From NCBI GenBank assembly GCA_016716085.1, contig JADJWY010000001.1:434001-498000 (forward strand): a stretch of 64,000 nt of DNA. The letters are read 5' to 3'. Below the pieces are notes generated by a model. That model saw nothing but the letters and a program-made list of their open reading frames with translations. It had not been told where the DNA came from and did no database searches. A program made the position numbers and the translations under genes. Of this stretch, positions 26,095 to 33,710 are shown piece by piece. How positions within the stretch are numbered: the first letter of the stretch is position 1; each line of letters starts with the position of its first letter. This DNA is from Hahellaceae bacterium (GTDB taxonomy: Bacteria > Pseudomonadota > Gammaproteobacteria > Pseudomonadales > Oleiphilaceae).

Positions 26095-28080
26095 TCAATC
26101 ATAGGGGGCAAGCCTGGCTTTCAAACTTGCCTGAGCTTCCAATATAGACGGATTCTTATGTTGGTAGATAACCGAATGATTCAACAACTCAGCCCCTTCA
26201 TTAAAAAAGTCTCTGGCGTCTTTCAGCAAACCTGCAGACAACAACAACTCAGCCTGTGTAAAGCGTATGGCTGGGCTGCATGCCGCTTCACAGGCCTTAT
26301 CGTAGTAATACATGGACTCATTTAAATCACGACGCTCAACTGCCAGAATAGCAACTTGCTCAAGAATACGAGACAGGGTAACCGCATTGGCTGAATAATA
26401 AGGATTCTCGCTCAAGGTAAGCAGTATTCGCTCTATGCCCGCTTGATTCAGCCCATCACACGTGTCGCCTAACGATAATTTATTCGCCAATAATTGCACT
26501 GATTCATACGCCGCAGTCTCGACCGTGCTGATCCTCGCCAAAGTCAAAACGTCTCTTTCATTGAACCTAAACCCGGCACGGCCACATTTTATCAGGGCAT
26601 TGGTCAATGGCAGCGCGAGTGAATCAGGGAATCTGTCTATACCCTGCTCAATGAGTTGCTCAGCCTTTTCGGTGTCACCATTTTGATGAAATTCGAAGGC
26701 CAGAAACTGTAGAGCCCGGACAGAACCCGGATTATTCGTATGCCACACCTTTGCCAGGGCCAGGCTGTTTCCCCAGAGTGCGGCACTGTTAAAGGTCACA
26801 AATAGGGACACAAGCAAATATCCTATGCCTCCACACAGAAATATTCGGTTACTGACAAACCTGTGAAGCTTGAAAACCAGCCCCGTCAACGCTACCCATA
26901 GCCCCCACTGAGGCAGGTAATTCCGATGCTCGAAATACAGTTCAAGAGGGAGAAAAGTTGACTCCAACAGGTGACCTACCATGAAAAAAAGGAGGCCGAA
27001 CCCCACTAGTGGTGCTCGATTACGCAATGCCCAGGCACCCCCGGTCCACGCGACCAGACCGAGCAGGGAACCAAGCGTCGTTACCGGCGAGAAAAGCCCG
27101 GTTGATAGCACGATTTCATCACTGAATAGACCCGTGTGACTCATCTGGGGAATGAAGATGGAGTACACATACATCCACAGGATTCGGGACTCAGTCAGAA
27201 GACGCTCACTCAGTGTAAACGCCCGATGTTCGAAACCTGTCGAAAAGCCATTGGACTGAATCGTCCAATAGAGAAGAAACAGAACGATTGGGCCTGCAAA
27301 ACACAGCCCCTTCCAAATCTGCCAAACTCGCAGTTGCGCAAGTTTGTTTGGAAGACTTTCTTTGCGTAAAAAAAAGAACTCAAGTAACGCCAAAAACAAA
27401 CTTAATAGCAGCGCGTTCTCCTTCGACGCGAGCCCCAGAATCATAAAAATTAAAACCCCCAGGCTCAACAGTGCTAACGTTAACCAGAAGCGGGGCGATA
27501 AATATCGGCGAACCTTCCAATAGAAAATCAACCCACTCAGCACAAACAATGCTGAAAGCTCGGTCATGCGCTGGATGATATAAGAAACCGTGGAAACCTG
27601 TAGCGGGTTAATGAGCCATAGGGCGGCACACAGCCCAGCCCCGATCATCCCCCAGTGTTGGGTTGAAGCTGATCGCCCTTTGGCAAACAATAAACCGCTC
27701 AACCAAAAGACTAAAAGACCATTTATTAAATGCAATGCGAGATTGGTACGTTTAAGCGCGTAGGTATCTAAAGGCCAATACTGATCATCCATGACAAACG
27801 ACAGCAAACTCAGCGGCCGGCTCGGGGCTGAATCGCTTGAGAGCAAGAAAGCCAGCAGTTTTTTTTGATCGACAATCCCGCCAAGCGTTTCAATCGGCAT
27901 CAAGTTAGGCTTGTCGTCAAAAACCAGACCACCGCTCATACCAGGACTGTATGCGAGAAGGCCTAACCCGACAAAGAATCCAAGGATGATGAAACAGGCG
28001 AAAAGTCTACCGGGGGTGGGTGGCCACTGGCGAATAGAGCATCTCGGCTGCCCGAAACTGTCAAAATGAAGAGCAACCAT
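26095..28080 (-). CDS. GT-C-like membrane glycosyltransferase with C-terminal TPR region (TMTC/DUF1736-like), candidate pilin glycosyltransferase
   Basis: 661 residues from the ATG at 28080. Earlier in-frame starts fall inside the pilA terminator and coding region and are rejected. About ten or more hydrophobic helices occupy residues 25-430. The first external loop carries an acidic pair (FDDKPN, Asp55/56) and a late loop has EHRNYLP (about 381-387). Both motifs resemble the TMTC/PMT-type GT-C transferases that use polyprenyl-phosphate sugars. The remainder (about 440-661) is helical and TPR-like (FHQNGDTEKAEQLIEQGI). The gene directly follows pilA and precedes a DPM1-like GT2. Function is inferred, and an O-antigen-ligase-type role is the main alternative. 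Confidence 0.8.
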   Translation of the reverse strand: MVALHFDSFGQPRCSIRQWPPTPGRLFACFIILGFFVGLGLLAYSPGMSGGLVFDDKPNLMPIETLGGIVDQKKLLAFLLSSDSAPSRPLSLLSFVMDDQYWPLDTYALKRTNLALHLINGLLVFWLSGLLFAKGRSASTQHWGMIGAGLCAALWLINPLQVSTVSYIIQRMTELSALFVLSGLIFYWKVRRYLSPRFWLTLALLSLGVLIFMILGLASKENALLLSLFLALLEFFFLRKESLPNKLAQLRVWQIWKGLCFAGPIVLFLLYWTIQSNGFSTGFEHRAFTLSERLLTESRILWMYVYSIFIPQMSHTGLFSDEIVLSTGLFSPVTTLGSLLGLVAWTGGAWALRNRAPLVGFGLLFFMVGHLLESTFLPLELYFEHRNYLPQWGLWVALTGLVFKLHRFVSNRIFLCGGIGYLLVSLFVTFNSAALWGNSLALAKVWHTNNPGSVRALQFLAFEFHQNGDTEKAEQLIEQGIDRFPDSLALPLTNALIKCGRAGFRFNERDVLTLARISTVETAAYESVQLLANKLSLGDTCDGLNQAGIERILLTLSENPYYSANAVTLSRILEQVAILAVERRDLNESMYYYDKACEAACSPAIRFTQAELLLSAGLLKDARDFFNEGAELLNHSVIYQHKNPSILEAQASLKARLAPYD

Positions 28081-28104
28081 ACAGGCCAATGTGGAGATCA
28101 AAGC

Positions 28105-28110
28105 ATTATA
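28105..28110 (-). promoter_or_regulatory. Possible promoter of the GT-C-like gene
   Basis: A perfect minus-strand TATAAT lies 24 bp before the ATG at 28080 and after the pilA terminator. No strong -35 box is seen. If real, it lets the glycosylation genes be transcribed apart from pilA. Confidence 0.45.
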
Positions 28111-28129
28111 AATATTTACAGACCGGAAA

Positions 28130-28157
28130 AGAAAAAAGGGGGCCTGGCCCCCTTCAA
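28130..28157 (-). terminator. Intrinsic terminator of pilA
   Basis: Minus strand: AAGGGGGCC and GGCCCCCTT form a strong GC-rich hairpin (28136-28154), followed by a run TTTTTTCTTTT. It begins 5 bp after the pilA stop codon. Confidence 0.88.
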
Positions 28158-28159
28158 AA

Positions 28160-28609
28160 TCAGCTTGGACGACACTGGGCTGGCAGGTACTTGGCATCGA
28201 TTGCACTTGCACCACCTGGGCGACACAACCAACCAATTCGACCAGCATCCGTGTTGTTCGGCGTCAGAGTAATCGTATCGCCGGCGACAGTAGTCGGAAG
28301 TCCGGTAGCTGCCAGCGTAATCGTTATTACACCAGAGGCACCTACACTCACTGAACGTACAGAGTTGCCATTGATACTTGCGGCAACGGGCAATCCAACA
28401 CTCGCGTTAGTAGAGGGTAAACGGCCCTGTGATGCCCAGTATTCCGACACCCCCGTCTTGGCAGCCGCGGCCAATGACAGACCCTCTGTCACCTTCGCAC
28501 GCACGGTGTAATCCTGATAGGCCGGAATCGCAACCGCAGCCAGAATACCGATGATCGCAACCACGATCATTAATTCAATCAATGTAAAACCTTTCTGCAT
28601 ATTTCTCAT
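28160..28609 (-). CDS. pilA: Type IVa major pilin PilA
   Basis: 149-residue prepilin with a 7-residue leader (MRNMQKG) cut before Phe by PilD. The mature start FTLIELMIVVAIIGILAAVA has Glu5. The C-terminal disulfide loop is bounded by Cys129 and Cys146, and the last residues are Arg-Pro-Ser, so the protein ends in a serine. The ATG at 28607-28609 is chosen because AGGAGAG lies 6-7 nt upstream. The open frame continues 17 codons further but without a better site. A sigma-54 promoter lies about 80 bp upstream and a strong terminator follows. The gene is divergent from pilBCD, as in Pseudomonas. Confidence 0.95.
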   Translation of the reverse strand: MRNMQKGFTLIELMIVVAIIGILAAVAIPAYQDYTVRAKVTEGLSLAAAAKTGVSEYWASQGRLPSTNASVGLPVAASINGNSVRSVSVGASGVITITLAATGLPTTVAGDTITLTPNNTDAGRIGWLCRPGGASAIDAKYLPAQCRPS

Positions 28610-28683
28610 ATCGGATCTCTCCTGAAGTAAACTCTGTTTTTCAGACTCGGTTACGTGCACCTCGACACGCCCTTATCCCAAGT

Positions 28684-28701
28684 AAAGCAGGGCTTGTGCC
28701 A
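28684..28701 (-). promoter_or_regulatory. Sigma-54 promoter of pilA
   Basis: Minus strand TGGCACAAGCCCTGCTTT matches the sigma-54 consensus TGGCAC-N5-TTGC with one mismatch, keeping the GG (-24) and GC (-12) with 10 bp between them. It lies about 78 bp before the pilA start. Together with PilR-type activators this is the known mode of pilA control in Pseudomonas. rpoN is at 62776. Confidence 0.85.
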
Positions 28702-28809
28702 AATGCAAATGAAAAAGCGTTTTTCCATATAAAACAATGCGCAGGCATTTTTCACTATGCAACCCAATCGTATCTCACGGCAAAGCGTTCTGACACGTAC
28801 TGGCACCTT

Positions 28810-28826
28810 GTGACAATTTTTGTCAC
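28810..28826. promoter_or_regulatory. Perfect palindrome GTGACAA-N3-TTGTCAC upstream of pilA
   Basis: Two 7-bp arms separated by TTT lie about 110 bp upstream of the pilA -24 box, at the distance expected of an enhancer site for a sigma-54 activator. A minus-strand CGTGTC at 28792-28797, like the short PilR recognition element, is nearby. It could equally serve the divergent pilB. The binding protein is unknown. Confidence 0.5.
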
Positions 28827-28831
28827 CTCTT

Positions 28832-28852
28832 GGGGGTTAGGGGCTGTTGGGG
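28832..28852 (+). other. G-rich tract with three runs of four to five G between pilA and pilB
   Basis: Plus strand G5 (28832-28836), G4 (28840-28843) and G4 (28849-28852), with a further GG at 28861-28862. This could form a weak or two-tetrad G-quadruplex. The 341-bp pilA-pilB gap (28610-28950) holds this tract, the palindrome at 28810-28826 and the two promoters, and no gene that I can support. Confidence 0.4.
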
Positions 28853-28889
28853 CCATCGAAGGTATCCGCGGTGGCACATCCCTCAGGCT

Positions 28890-28917
28890 TTGCAATTCAG
28901 ACAGTAGCACCTACACT
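28890..28917 (+). promoter_or_regulatory. Possible pilB promoter
   Basis: -35 TTGCAA (28890-28895), 16-bp spacer and -10 TACACT (28912-28917), 33 bp before the pilB ATG. This sigma-70 type signal would make pilBCD expression independent of the sigma-54 promoter of pilA. Confidence 0.5.
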
Positions 28918-28950
28918 TCTGAATAGACTGACACTTTTACCCGAGACTGC

Positions 28951-30660
28951 ATGAATACCCAAGCCCCCCCGCTAACCGGTCTGGCGCGTCGCTTTGTGGA
29001 AGACGGCATCATTGATGAGGCCTCTGCACGGTCAGCTTTAAAGGCCGCGATGCACGAGAAAGTGCCGTTCATCAAATACGTTGTGCAGAAAGCCATGGCA
29101 CCGGCTGCGAAGCTCGCCGAGGCTGCTTCAGCAGAGTTTGGTGTTCCCTTATTTGATCTTGCCAGCCTTGCGCCCAATCAACTCCCAGAAAAGATGGTTG
29201 ATGAGAAGCTGCTGCGCAAACACAACGTGCTGCCACTCTTCAAGCGCGGCAATCGCTTGTTCCTGGCGGTATCCGACCCCACCAACCTTTCTGCGTTGGA
29301 CGAAATCAAGTTCGCGACCGGGCTAAGCACTGATGCCGTGCTGGTCGCCGAAGATCGTTTATCTAGCGCCATCGATCGCTACCTGGATGCTCAGGAACAG
29401 CCCCTTGGCGACCTGATGGACGATGCCGACCTGGAAGGCATCGACATTGAAAATCCAGATGACAACAAAAAGGATGAATCGGGACCTGAGCAGGACGATG
29501 CGCCTATCGTCAAGTATGTTAACAAGATGCTACTGGACGCGATCAAAGGCGGTTCTTCCGACGTGCATTTTGAACCCTACGAAAAAGCCTATCGGGTGCG
29601 CTATCGCACTGACGGTATCCTGCATGAGGTGTCCAAGCCATCAGTGAAGCTTGCGGCCAAGATCGCGGCGCGGGTCAAGGTTATGTCCCAACTCGACATC
29701 TCCGAGCGTCGGGTGCCTCAGGACGGCCGGATCAAGATGAAACTGTCTGCCACCAAAGCGATCGACTTCCGGGTCAACACCCTGCCCACCCTATGGGGCG
29801 AAAAAATTGTATTGCGAATTCTCGACCCCAGCAGCGCGAAGCTTGGCATTGATGCCTTGGGCTACGAAGATGATCAAAAGCAGCTCTTTTTAAGCGCTTT
29901 GGCCCAGCCCCAAGGCATGATTCTGGTTACCGGGCCGACCGGATCGGGCAAAACGGTATCCCTATACACCGGCCTGAACATACTCAATACGCCAGAGCGG
30001 AATATCTCGACGGCTGAAGATCCCGTAGAGATCAACCTTGAAGGCATCAACCAAGTCAACGTGAACGCCAAGGTTGGGCTGGACTTCTCCTCGGCCCTGC
30101 GCGCCTTCCTGCGTCAGGACCCTGACGTGGTCATGGTGGGTGAGATACGGGATCTTGACACGGCTTCGATTGCCATCAAGGCGGCTCAAACCGGTCACTT
30201 AGTGCTCTCAACCCTGCACACCAACAGCGCCCCGGAAACCCTGACTCGTTTGCGCAACATGGGGGTGCCCTCCTTTAACATCGCCACTTCAGTGAGCCTG
30301 ATCATCGCTCAACGTTTGGCGCGGCGCCTTTGCTCGGAATGCAAAGAGGTGATTAATGTGCCGAAAGATGTGTTAAAGCAGGAAGGCTTCACAGATGAAC
30401 AAATCGCTACAGGATTCAAATTGTACCACCCTAAAGGCTGTGCAAAATGTAAGGGTGGCTACAAAGGTCGGGTGGGCGTTTATGAAGTCGTGCGCATCAC
30501 ACCGCCCATGGCGGAACTGATTATGAACGATGCCAGCTCGATTGAGCTGGCCAAACAGGCACAGAAAGAAGGTTTCCGGAATTTGCGTCAATCGGCTCTG
30601 CGCAAGGTCATCGAAGGGCTGACCAGTCTGGAAGACGCTAACCGGGTTACGAAGGACTAA
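28951..30660 (+). CDS. pilB: Type IV pilus assembly ATPase PilB
   Basis: Hexameric secretion ATPase that powers pilus extension at the inner membrane. N-terminal GSPE/MshEN domain (about residues 1-150), then the ATPase core with Walker A GPTGSGKTVSLYTG (about 328-341), Asp box, Walker B (DPDVVMVGEIRD) and His box. Two CXXC pairs (CSEC near 461 and CAKC near 497) form the zinc site seen in PilB. 569 aa. Followed by pilC after 3 bp. Confidence 0.97.
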   Translation: MNTQAPPLTGLARRFVEDGIIDEASARSALKAAMHEKVPFIKYVVQKAMAPAAKLAEAASAEFGVPLFDLASLAPNQLPEKMVDEKLLRKHNVLPLFKRGNRLFLAVSDPTNLSALDEIKFATGLSTDAVLVAEDRLSSAIDRYLDAQEQPLGDLMDDADLEGIDIENPDDNKKDESGPEQDDAPIVKYVNKMLLDAIKGGSSDVHFEPYEKAYRVRYRTDGILHEVSKPSVKLAAKIAARVKVMSQLDISERRVPQDGRIKMKLSATKAIDFRVNTLPTLWGEKIVLRILDPSSAKLGIDALGYEDDQKQLFLSALAQPQGMILVTGPTGSGKTVSLYTGLNILNTPERNISTAEDPVEINLEGINQVNVNAKVGLDFSSALRAFLRQDPDVVMVGEIRDLDTASIAIKAAQTGHLVLSTLHTNSAPETLTRLRNMGVPSFNIATSVSLIIAQRLARRLCSECKEVINVPKDVLKQEGFTDEQIATGFKLYHPKGCAKCKGGYKGRVGVYEVVRITPPMAELIMNDASSIELAKQAQKEGFRNLRQSALRKVIEGLTSLEDANRVTKD

Positions 30661-30663
30661 GCT

Positions 30664-31887
30664 ATGGCAAAAGTGGCGACCGAAAAAACGGCTACCTTTA
30701 TTTGGGAAGGCACCGATCGACGAGGGCAGAAAACCAAAGGTGAGGCGACTTCGACCAATCGCGCCTTGCTGAAGGCTCAGCTACGCAAACAAGGCATAAA
30801 CCCCTCGAAGGTGCGCAAAAAATCAGCTGCCTCTCTTGGCAGCAAGGGCAAAAAAATCACACCCTTCGATATTGCCATATTCACGCGCCAGATGGCGACA
30901 ATGATGAAGGCTGGGGTGCCGCTGGTTCAATCTTTTGACATTGTCGCCGACGGCCTTGAGCACCCCTCCTTACGAGAGCTCGTCATTACAATTAAATACG
31001 ATGTCGCCGCAGGCAATAGTTTTGCCGGCGCGCTCGCTAAACACCCTCGCTACTTCGATGATTTGTTCTGCAACCTGATCGAATCGGGCGAAAAGTCTGG
31101 TGCGTTAGAAACCATGTTGGAGCGCGTGGCGACCTACATGGAAAAAACCGAGAAGCTGAAGAAGAAAGTCAAAAAGGCCATGACCTATCCCATAGCGGTC
31201 GTCAGCGTTGCCTTTATCGTCACCGGCATCCTGCTGGTCAAAGTTGTGCCGCAATTTCAAGAGGTATTCAGAAGTTTTGGTGCAGATCTGCCTGCCTTCA
31301 CGCTGATGGTTATCGCCATGTCGGAATGGATGCAGGCCTACTGGTATATTATTTTGGGAGCGGTTATTGCCGCCATCTTCGTATTTCGTGAAGCGAAGCT
31401 GCGCTCTCAAGCTTTTGCAGAGGCGCTCGATCGTTTAGCACTTAAAGCACCCATTGTTGGCCCCATCCTGCACAACTCGGCGGTTGCGCGATTTGCCCGC
31501 GTGCTTTCAACAACATTTTCAGCAGGTGTGCCCTTGGTGGATGCTTTGGAATCGGTAGCCGGCGCAACCGGAAACTCTGTTTTCCGTTACGCTGTGCTCA
31601 AAATCCGTGACGATGTGTCTTCCGGCACCCAGTTGCAGTACAGTATGAAATCTACCGGCGTCTTCCCGGCGATGGCGATCCAGCTCACCTCCATTGGTGA
31701 AGAGTCCGGTGCACTGGATGATATGCTGGCGAAAGTAGCTGACCACTATGAAGCCGAGGTCGATGATGCGGTGGATAATCTCACTGCCTTAATGGAGCCG
31801 ATGATCATGGCCGTCCTGGGTATTCTCGTCGGAGGTTTGATTACCGCGATGTACCTGCCAATCTTCCAACTGGGTCAAGCCGTTTAA
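30664..31887 (+). CDS. pilC: Type IV pilus inner membrane platform protein PilC
   Basis: Polytopic inner-membrane protein on which PilB and PilT act. 407 residues with two T2SSF (GspF) domains, each followed by hydrophobic segments. FTRQMATMMKAGVPLVQSF near residue 77 and FARVLSTTFSAGVPLVDAL near 279 are the repeated GspF motifs. Three membrane helices (about 175-195, 223-243, 378-398). Lies between pilB and pilD with gaps of 3 and 2 bp. Confidence 0.97.
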   Translation: MAKVATEKTATFIWEGTDRRGQKTKGEATSTNRALLKAQLRKQGINPSKVRKKSAASLGSKGKKITPFDIAIFTRQMATMMKAGVPLVQSFDIVADGLEHPSLRELVITIKYDVAAGNSFAGALAKHPRYFDDLFCNLIESGEKSGALETMLERVATYMEKTEKLKKKVKKAMTYPIAVVSVAFIVTGILLVKVVPQFQEVFRSFGADLPAFTLMVIAMSEWMQAYWYIILGAVIAAIFVFREAKLRSQAFAEALDRLALKAPIVGPILHNSAVARFARVLSTTFSAGVPLVDALESVAGATGNSVFRYAVLKIRDDVSSGTQLQYSMKSTGVFPAMAIQLTSIGEESGALDDMLAKVADHYEAEVDDAVDNLTALMEPMIMAVLGILVGGLITAMYLPIFQLGQAV

Positions 31888-31889
31888 GC

Positions 31890-32831
31890 GTGGATCATCT
31901 ACTTACTGTTCTTAGTCAAAACCCCGGTGTGTTTTACACCGGGGTTCTCGTTTTAGGGCTGATCATTGGCAGCTTTCTGAATGTAGTGATTCTGCGCTTG
32001 CCGAAGATGATGGAACAGGAATGGCGGGCGCAATGCGCTGAGCTAATGAATCCTGCTACCGGCGACGCTGGGAGCGAGCCCCTTGGGTGTGCGGTGGATT
32101 CGAACCCCCCATCCGCCGAACCGCGCCTGACGCTGTCCCACCCCAACTCCACCTGCCCGCACTGCGGTCATGCGATCAAGCCCTGGGAAAATATCCCGGT
32201 GATCAGCTATGTGTTTCTGGGCGGTAAGTGCTCAGCCTGCAAGACGCCAATTTCGCTGCGTTACCCCATTATTGAATTAGCCACGGGGCTGTTGTCGCTG
32301 ACCGTCGCGCTGTATTTTGGCGTGAGCGCCTTCACCTTTGCGGCGCTGCTGTTTACCTGGCTGCTGATCGCCATGAGTGCGATTGATTTCGACACACAAC
32401 TGCTGCCGGATTCGCTGACCCTACCCCTGCTGTGGCTCGGATTGATCGTGAACACCTTGCTGGGACACGTTCCCCTGGAAGATGCGGTGTGGGGGGCTGT
32501 TGCCGGTTATCTGTCTTTGTGGACGGTGTACCAGGTATTCCGCATTCTGACCGGCAAGGAAGGCATGGGCTTTGGTGATTTCAAATTGTTGGCTGCACTG
32601 GGCGCGTGGATGGGCTGGCAGATGTTACCTCTGATTATTTTATTGTCGTCGATGGTCGGCGCCGTGGTGGGTATTGCGCTGATCGTGGTACGCGGGCGCG
32701 ATCGTAACATTCCGATTCCGTTTGGCCCCTATCTGGCCGCTGCAGGATGGATTGCCTTGCTCTGGGGCAACCAAATTGTGACGTTTTACCTCGAACGTTT
32801 TGCCACACCGACCGCTGTACCGGCATACTAG
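31890..32831 (+). CDS. pilD: Prepilin leader peptidase/N-methyltransferase PilD
   Basis: Bifunctional aspartic protease that cuts the prepilin leader and N-methylates the new Phe1. It has a cytoplasmic zinc-type domain with two CXXC pairs (CPHC and CSAC, about residues 90-117) and the two catalytic aspartates in SAIDFDTQLLPD and GFGDFKLLAALG. 313 aa, slightly long because of an insert before the zinc domain (about 55-85). It starts with GTG 2 bp after pilC. A strong hairpin lies in codons 11-19. Confidence 0.95.
   Translation: MDHLLTVLSQNPGVFYTGVLVLGLIIGSFLNVVILRLPKMMEQEWRAQCAELMNPATGDAGSEPLGCAVDSNPPSAEPRLTLSHPNSTCPHCGHAIKPWENIPVISYVFLGGKCSACKTPISLRYPIIELATGLLSLTVALYFGVSAFTFAALLFTWLLIAMSAIDFDTQLLPDSLTLPLLWLGLIVNTLLGHVPLEDAVWGAVAGYLSLWTVYQVFRILTGKEGMGFGDFKLLAALGAWMGWQMLPLIILLSSMVGAVVGIALIVVRGRDRNIPIPFGPYLAAAGWIALLWGNQIVTFYLERFATPTAVPAY
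31920..31946 (+). promoter_or_regulatory. Strong hairpin in the start of pilD
   Basis: An 11-bp perfect stem AACCCCGGTGT/ACACCGGGGTT with a GTTTT loop lies in the coding sequence of pilD, followed by CTCGTTTT. It looks like an attenuator or translation-slowing element between pilC and pilD. It could also be chance under codon constraint. Confidence 0.45.
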
Positions 32832-32858
32832 GGCTTTCCTGAACGCCCTGGTTTTGCG

Positions 32859-33497
32859 ATGTCTCATTCTTCCTTACGTATCGGGCTGACCGGGGGTATT
32901 GCCTCCGGCAAGTCTGCTGCCGCCCGTCATTTCATGGCCCTTGGGGTGCCACTGATCAATGCCGATCAGGTCGCTCGCGATATTGTTGCCCCCGGCGAAC
33001 CCTGTCTTGCTGCGATTGCGGAAACCTTTGGACAAAACATGCTGCTGCCTGACGGCAACCTTAATCGACCCGCCCTGCGCGCCCTAGTGTTCGCCGACGC
33101 TGACGCGCGCGGCAAACTGGAAGCCATTACTCACCCTGAAATCGGTCGTCGGATTCGGGCGTGGCTGGCTGCCCAGAAAAGCCCCTACGTCATCCTGGAA
33201 TCCCCACTGCTGCTGGAAACCCGACAACATGAATGGGTCAACCGGGTGCTGGTGATTGATGTGCCGGAAGCCCTGCAGATCGAGCGTGCCGTGGCCCGTG
33301 ATGGCGTTCCTGTAGAACAGGCGAAGGCTATCCTGGCAGCGCAGATGCCACGCGCTTTGCGCCAAAGCCGGGCAGACGATATCATAACCAACAACAAGGA
33401 TCTGGCGGTGCTTCAGGCAGCGGTGGAGCAGCTGCACACCCAATACCTTGCCCTGGCCACCCAACCCTCACAGTGGAGACCCCATGCTGAACGTTGA
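32859..33497 (+). CDS. coaE: Dephospho-CoA kinase
   Basis: Last step of coenzyme A synthesis: phosphorylates the 3'-hydroxyl of dephospho-CoA. P-loop GLTGGIASGKSAAA (about residues 8-21), the ADQVARDIV substrate motif and the lid region around QIERAVARDG are present. 212 aa. Lies 27 bp after pilD, the usual neighbour in this group of bacteria, and overlaps yacG by 14 bp. Confidence 0.97.
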   Translation: MSHSSLRIGLTGGIASGKSAAARHFMALGVPLINADQVARDIVAPGEPCLAAIAETFGQNMLLPDGNLNRPALRALVFADADARGKLEAITHPEIGRRIRAWLAAQKSPYVILESPLLLETRQHEWVNRVLVIDVPEALQIERAVARDGVPVEQAKAILAAQMPRALRQSRADDIITNNKDLAVLQAAVEQLHTQYLALATQPSQWRPHAER

Positions 33498-33693
33498 TTG
33501 CCCCACCTGCAAAAAAAAGGTGCCCTGGACGCAGGAATACCCGGATCGTCCGTTTTGCAGCCCGCGCTGTCGCCTGATTGACTTGGGTGCCTGGAGCGAC
33601 GAATCCTACAAGATTCCGGCTGCAGTCCCCACTGATTTTATTCAGGACGGCGAATTGGGCAGTGACCCGACGCCCACCGGTTTTCAACACTAG
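33484..33693 (+). CDS. yacG: DNA gyrase inhibitor YacG (zinc-binding)
   Basis: 69-residue zinc protein with Cys pairs CPTC and CSPRC, followed by the family motif RLIDLGAWSDESYKIP. YacG binds GyrB and inhibits gyrase in E. coli. The ATG at 33484 inside the coaE end is preferred over one 12 codons earlier because it gives the family start LNVDCPTCKKKV, and GTGGAG lies just upstream. Confidence 0.93.
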   Translation: MLNVDCPTCKKKVPWTQEYPDRPFCSPRCRLIDLGAWSDESYKIPAAVPTDFIQDGELGSDPTPTGFQH

Positions 33694-33710
33694 TTAAGGA
33701 AGCTTTGCCC

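Noticed and set aside
28081..28248. 56-codon N-terminal extension of the GT-C-like protein
   Set aside because: The extension lies antisense-free but inside the pilA terminator and the end of pilA, reads as low-quality protein, and removes the TATAAT-to-start arrangement at 28105/28080.
28876..28899. Second sigma-54 promoter for pilB (TGGCAC near 28872 followed by TTTGC)
   Set aside because: The spacing between the TGGCAC and TTGC parts is far too long (about 12 instead of 5). A sigma-70 type promoter is a better reading.
28696..28926. 76-codon plus-strand open frame in the pilA-pilB gap
   Set aside because: It covers the sigma-54 promoter, the palindrome and the G tract, has no ribosome-binding site or recognisable domain, and its sequence is explained by the regulatory elements.
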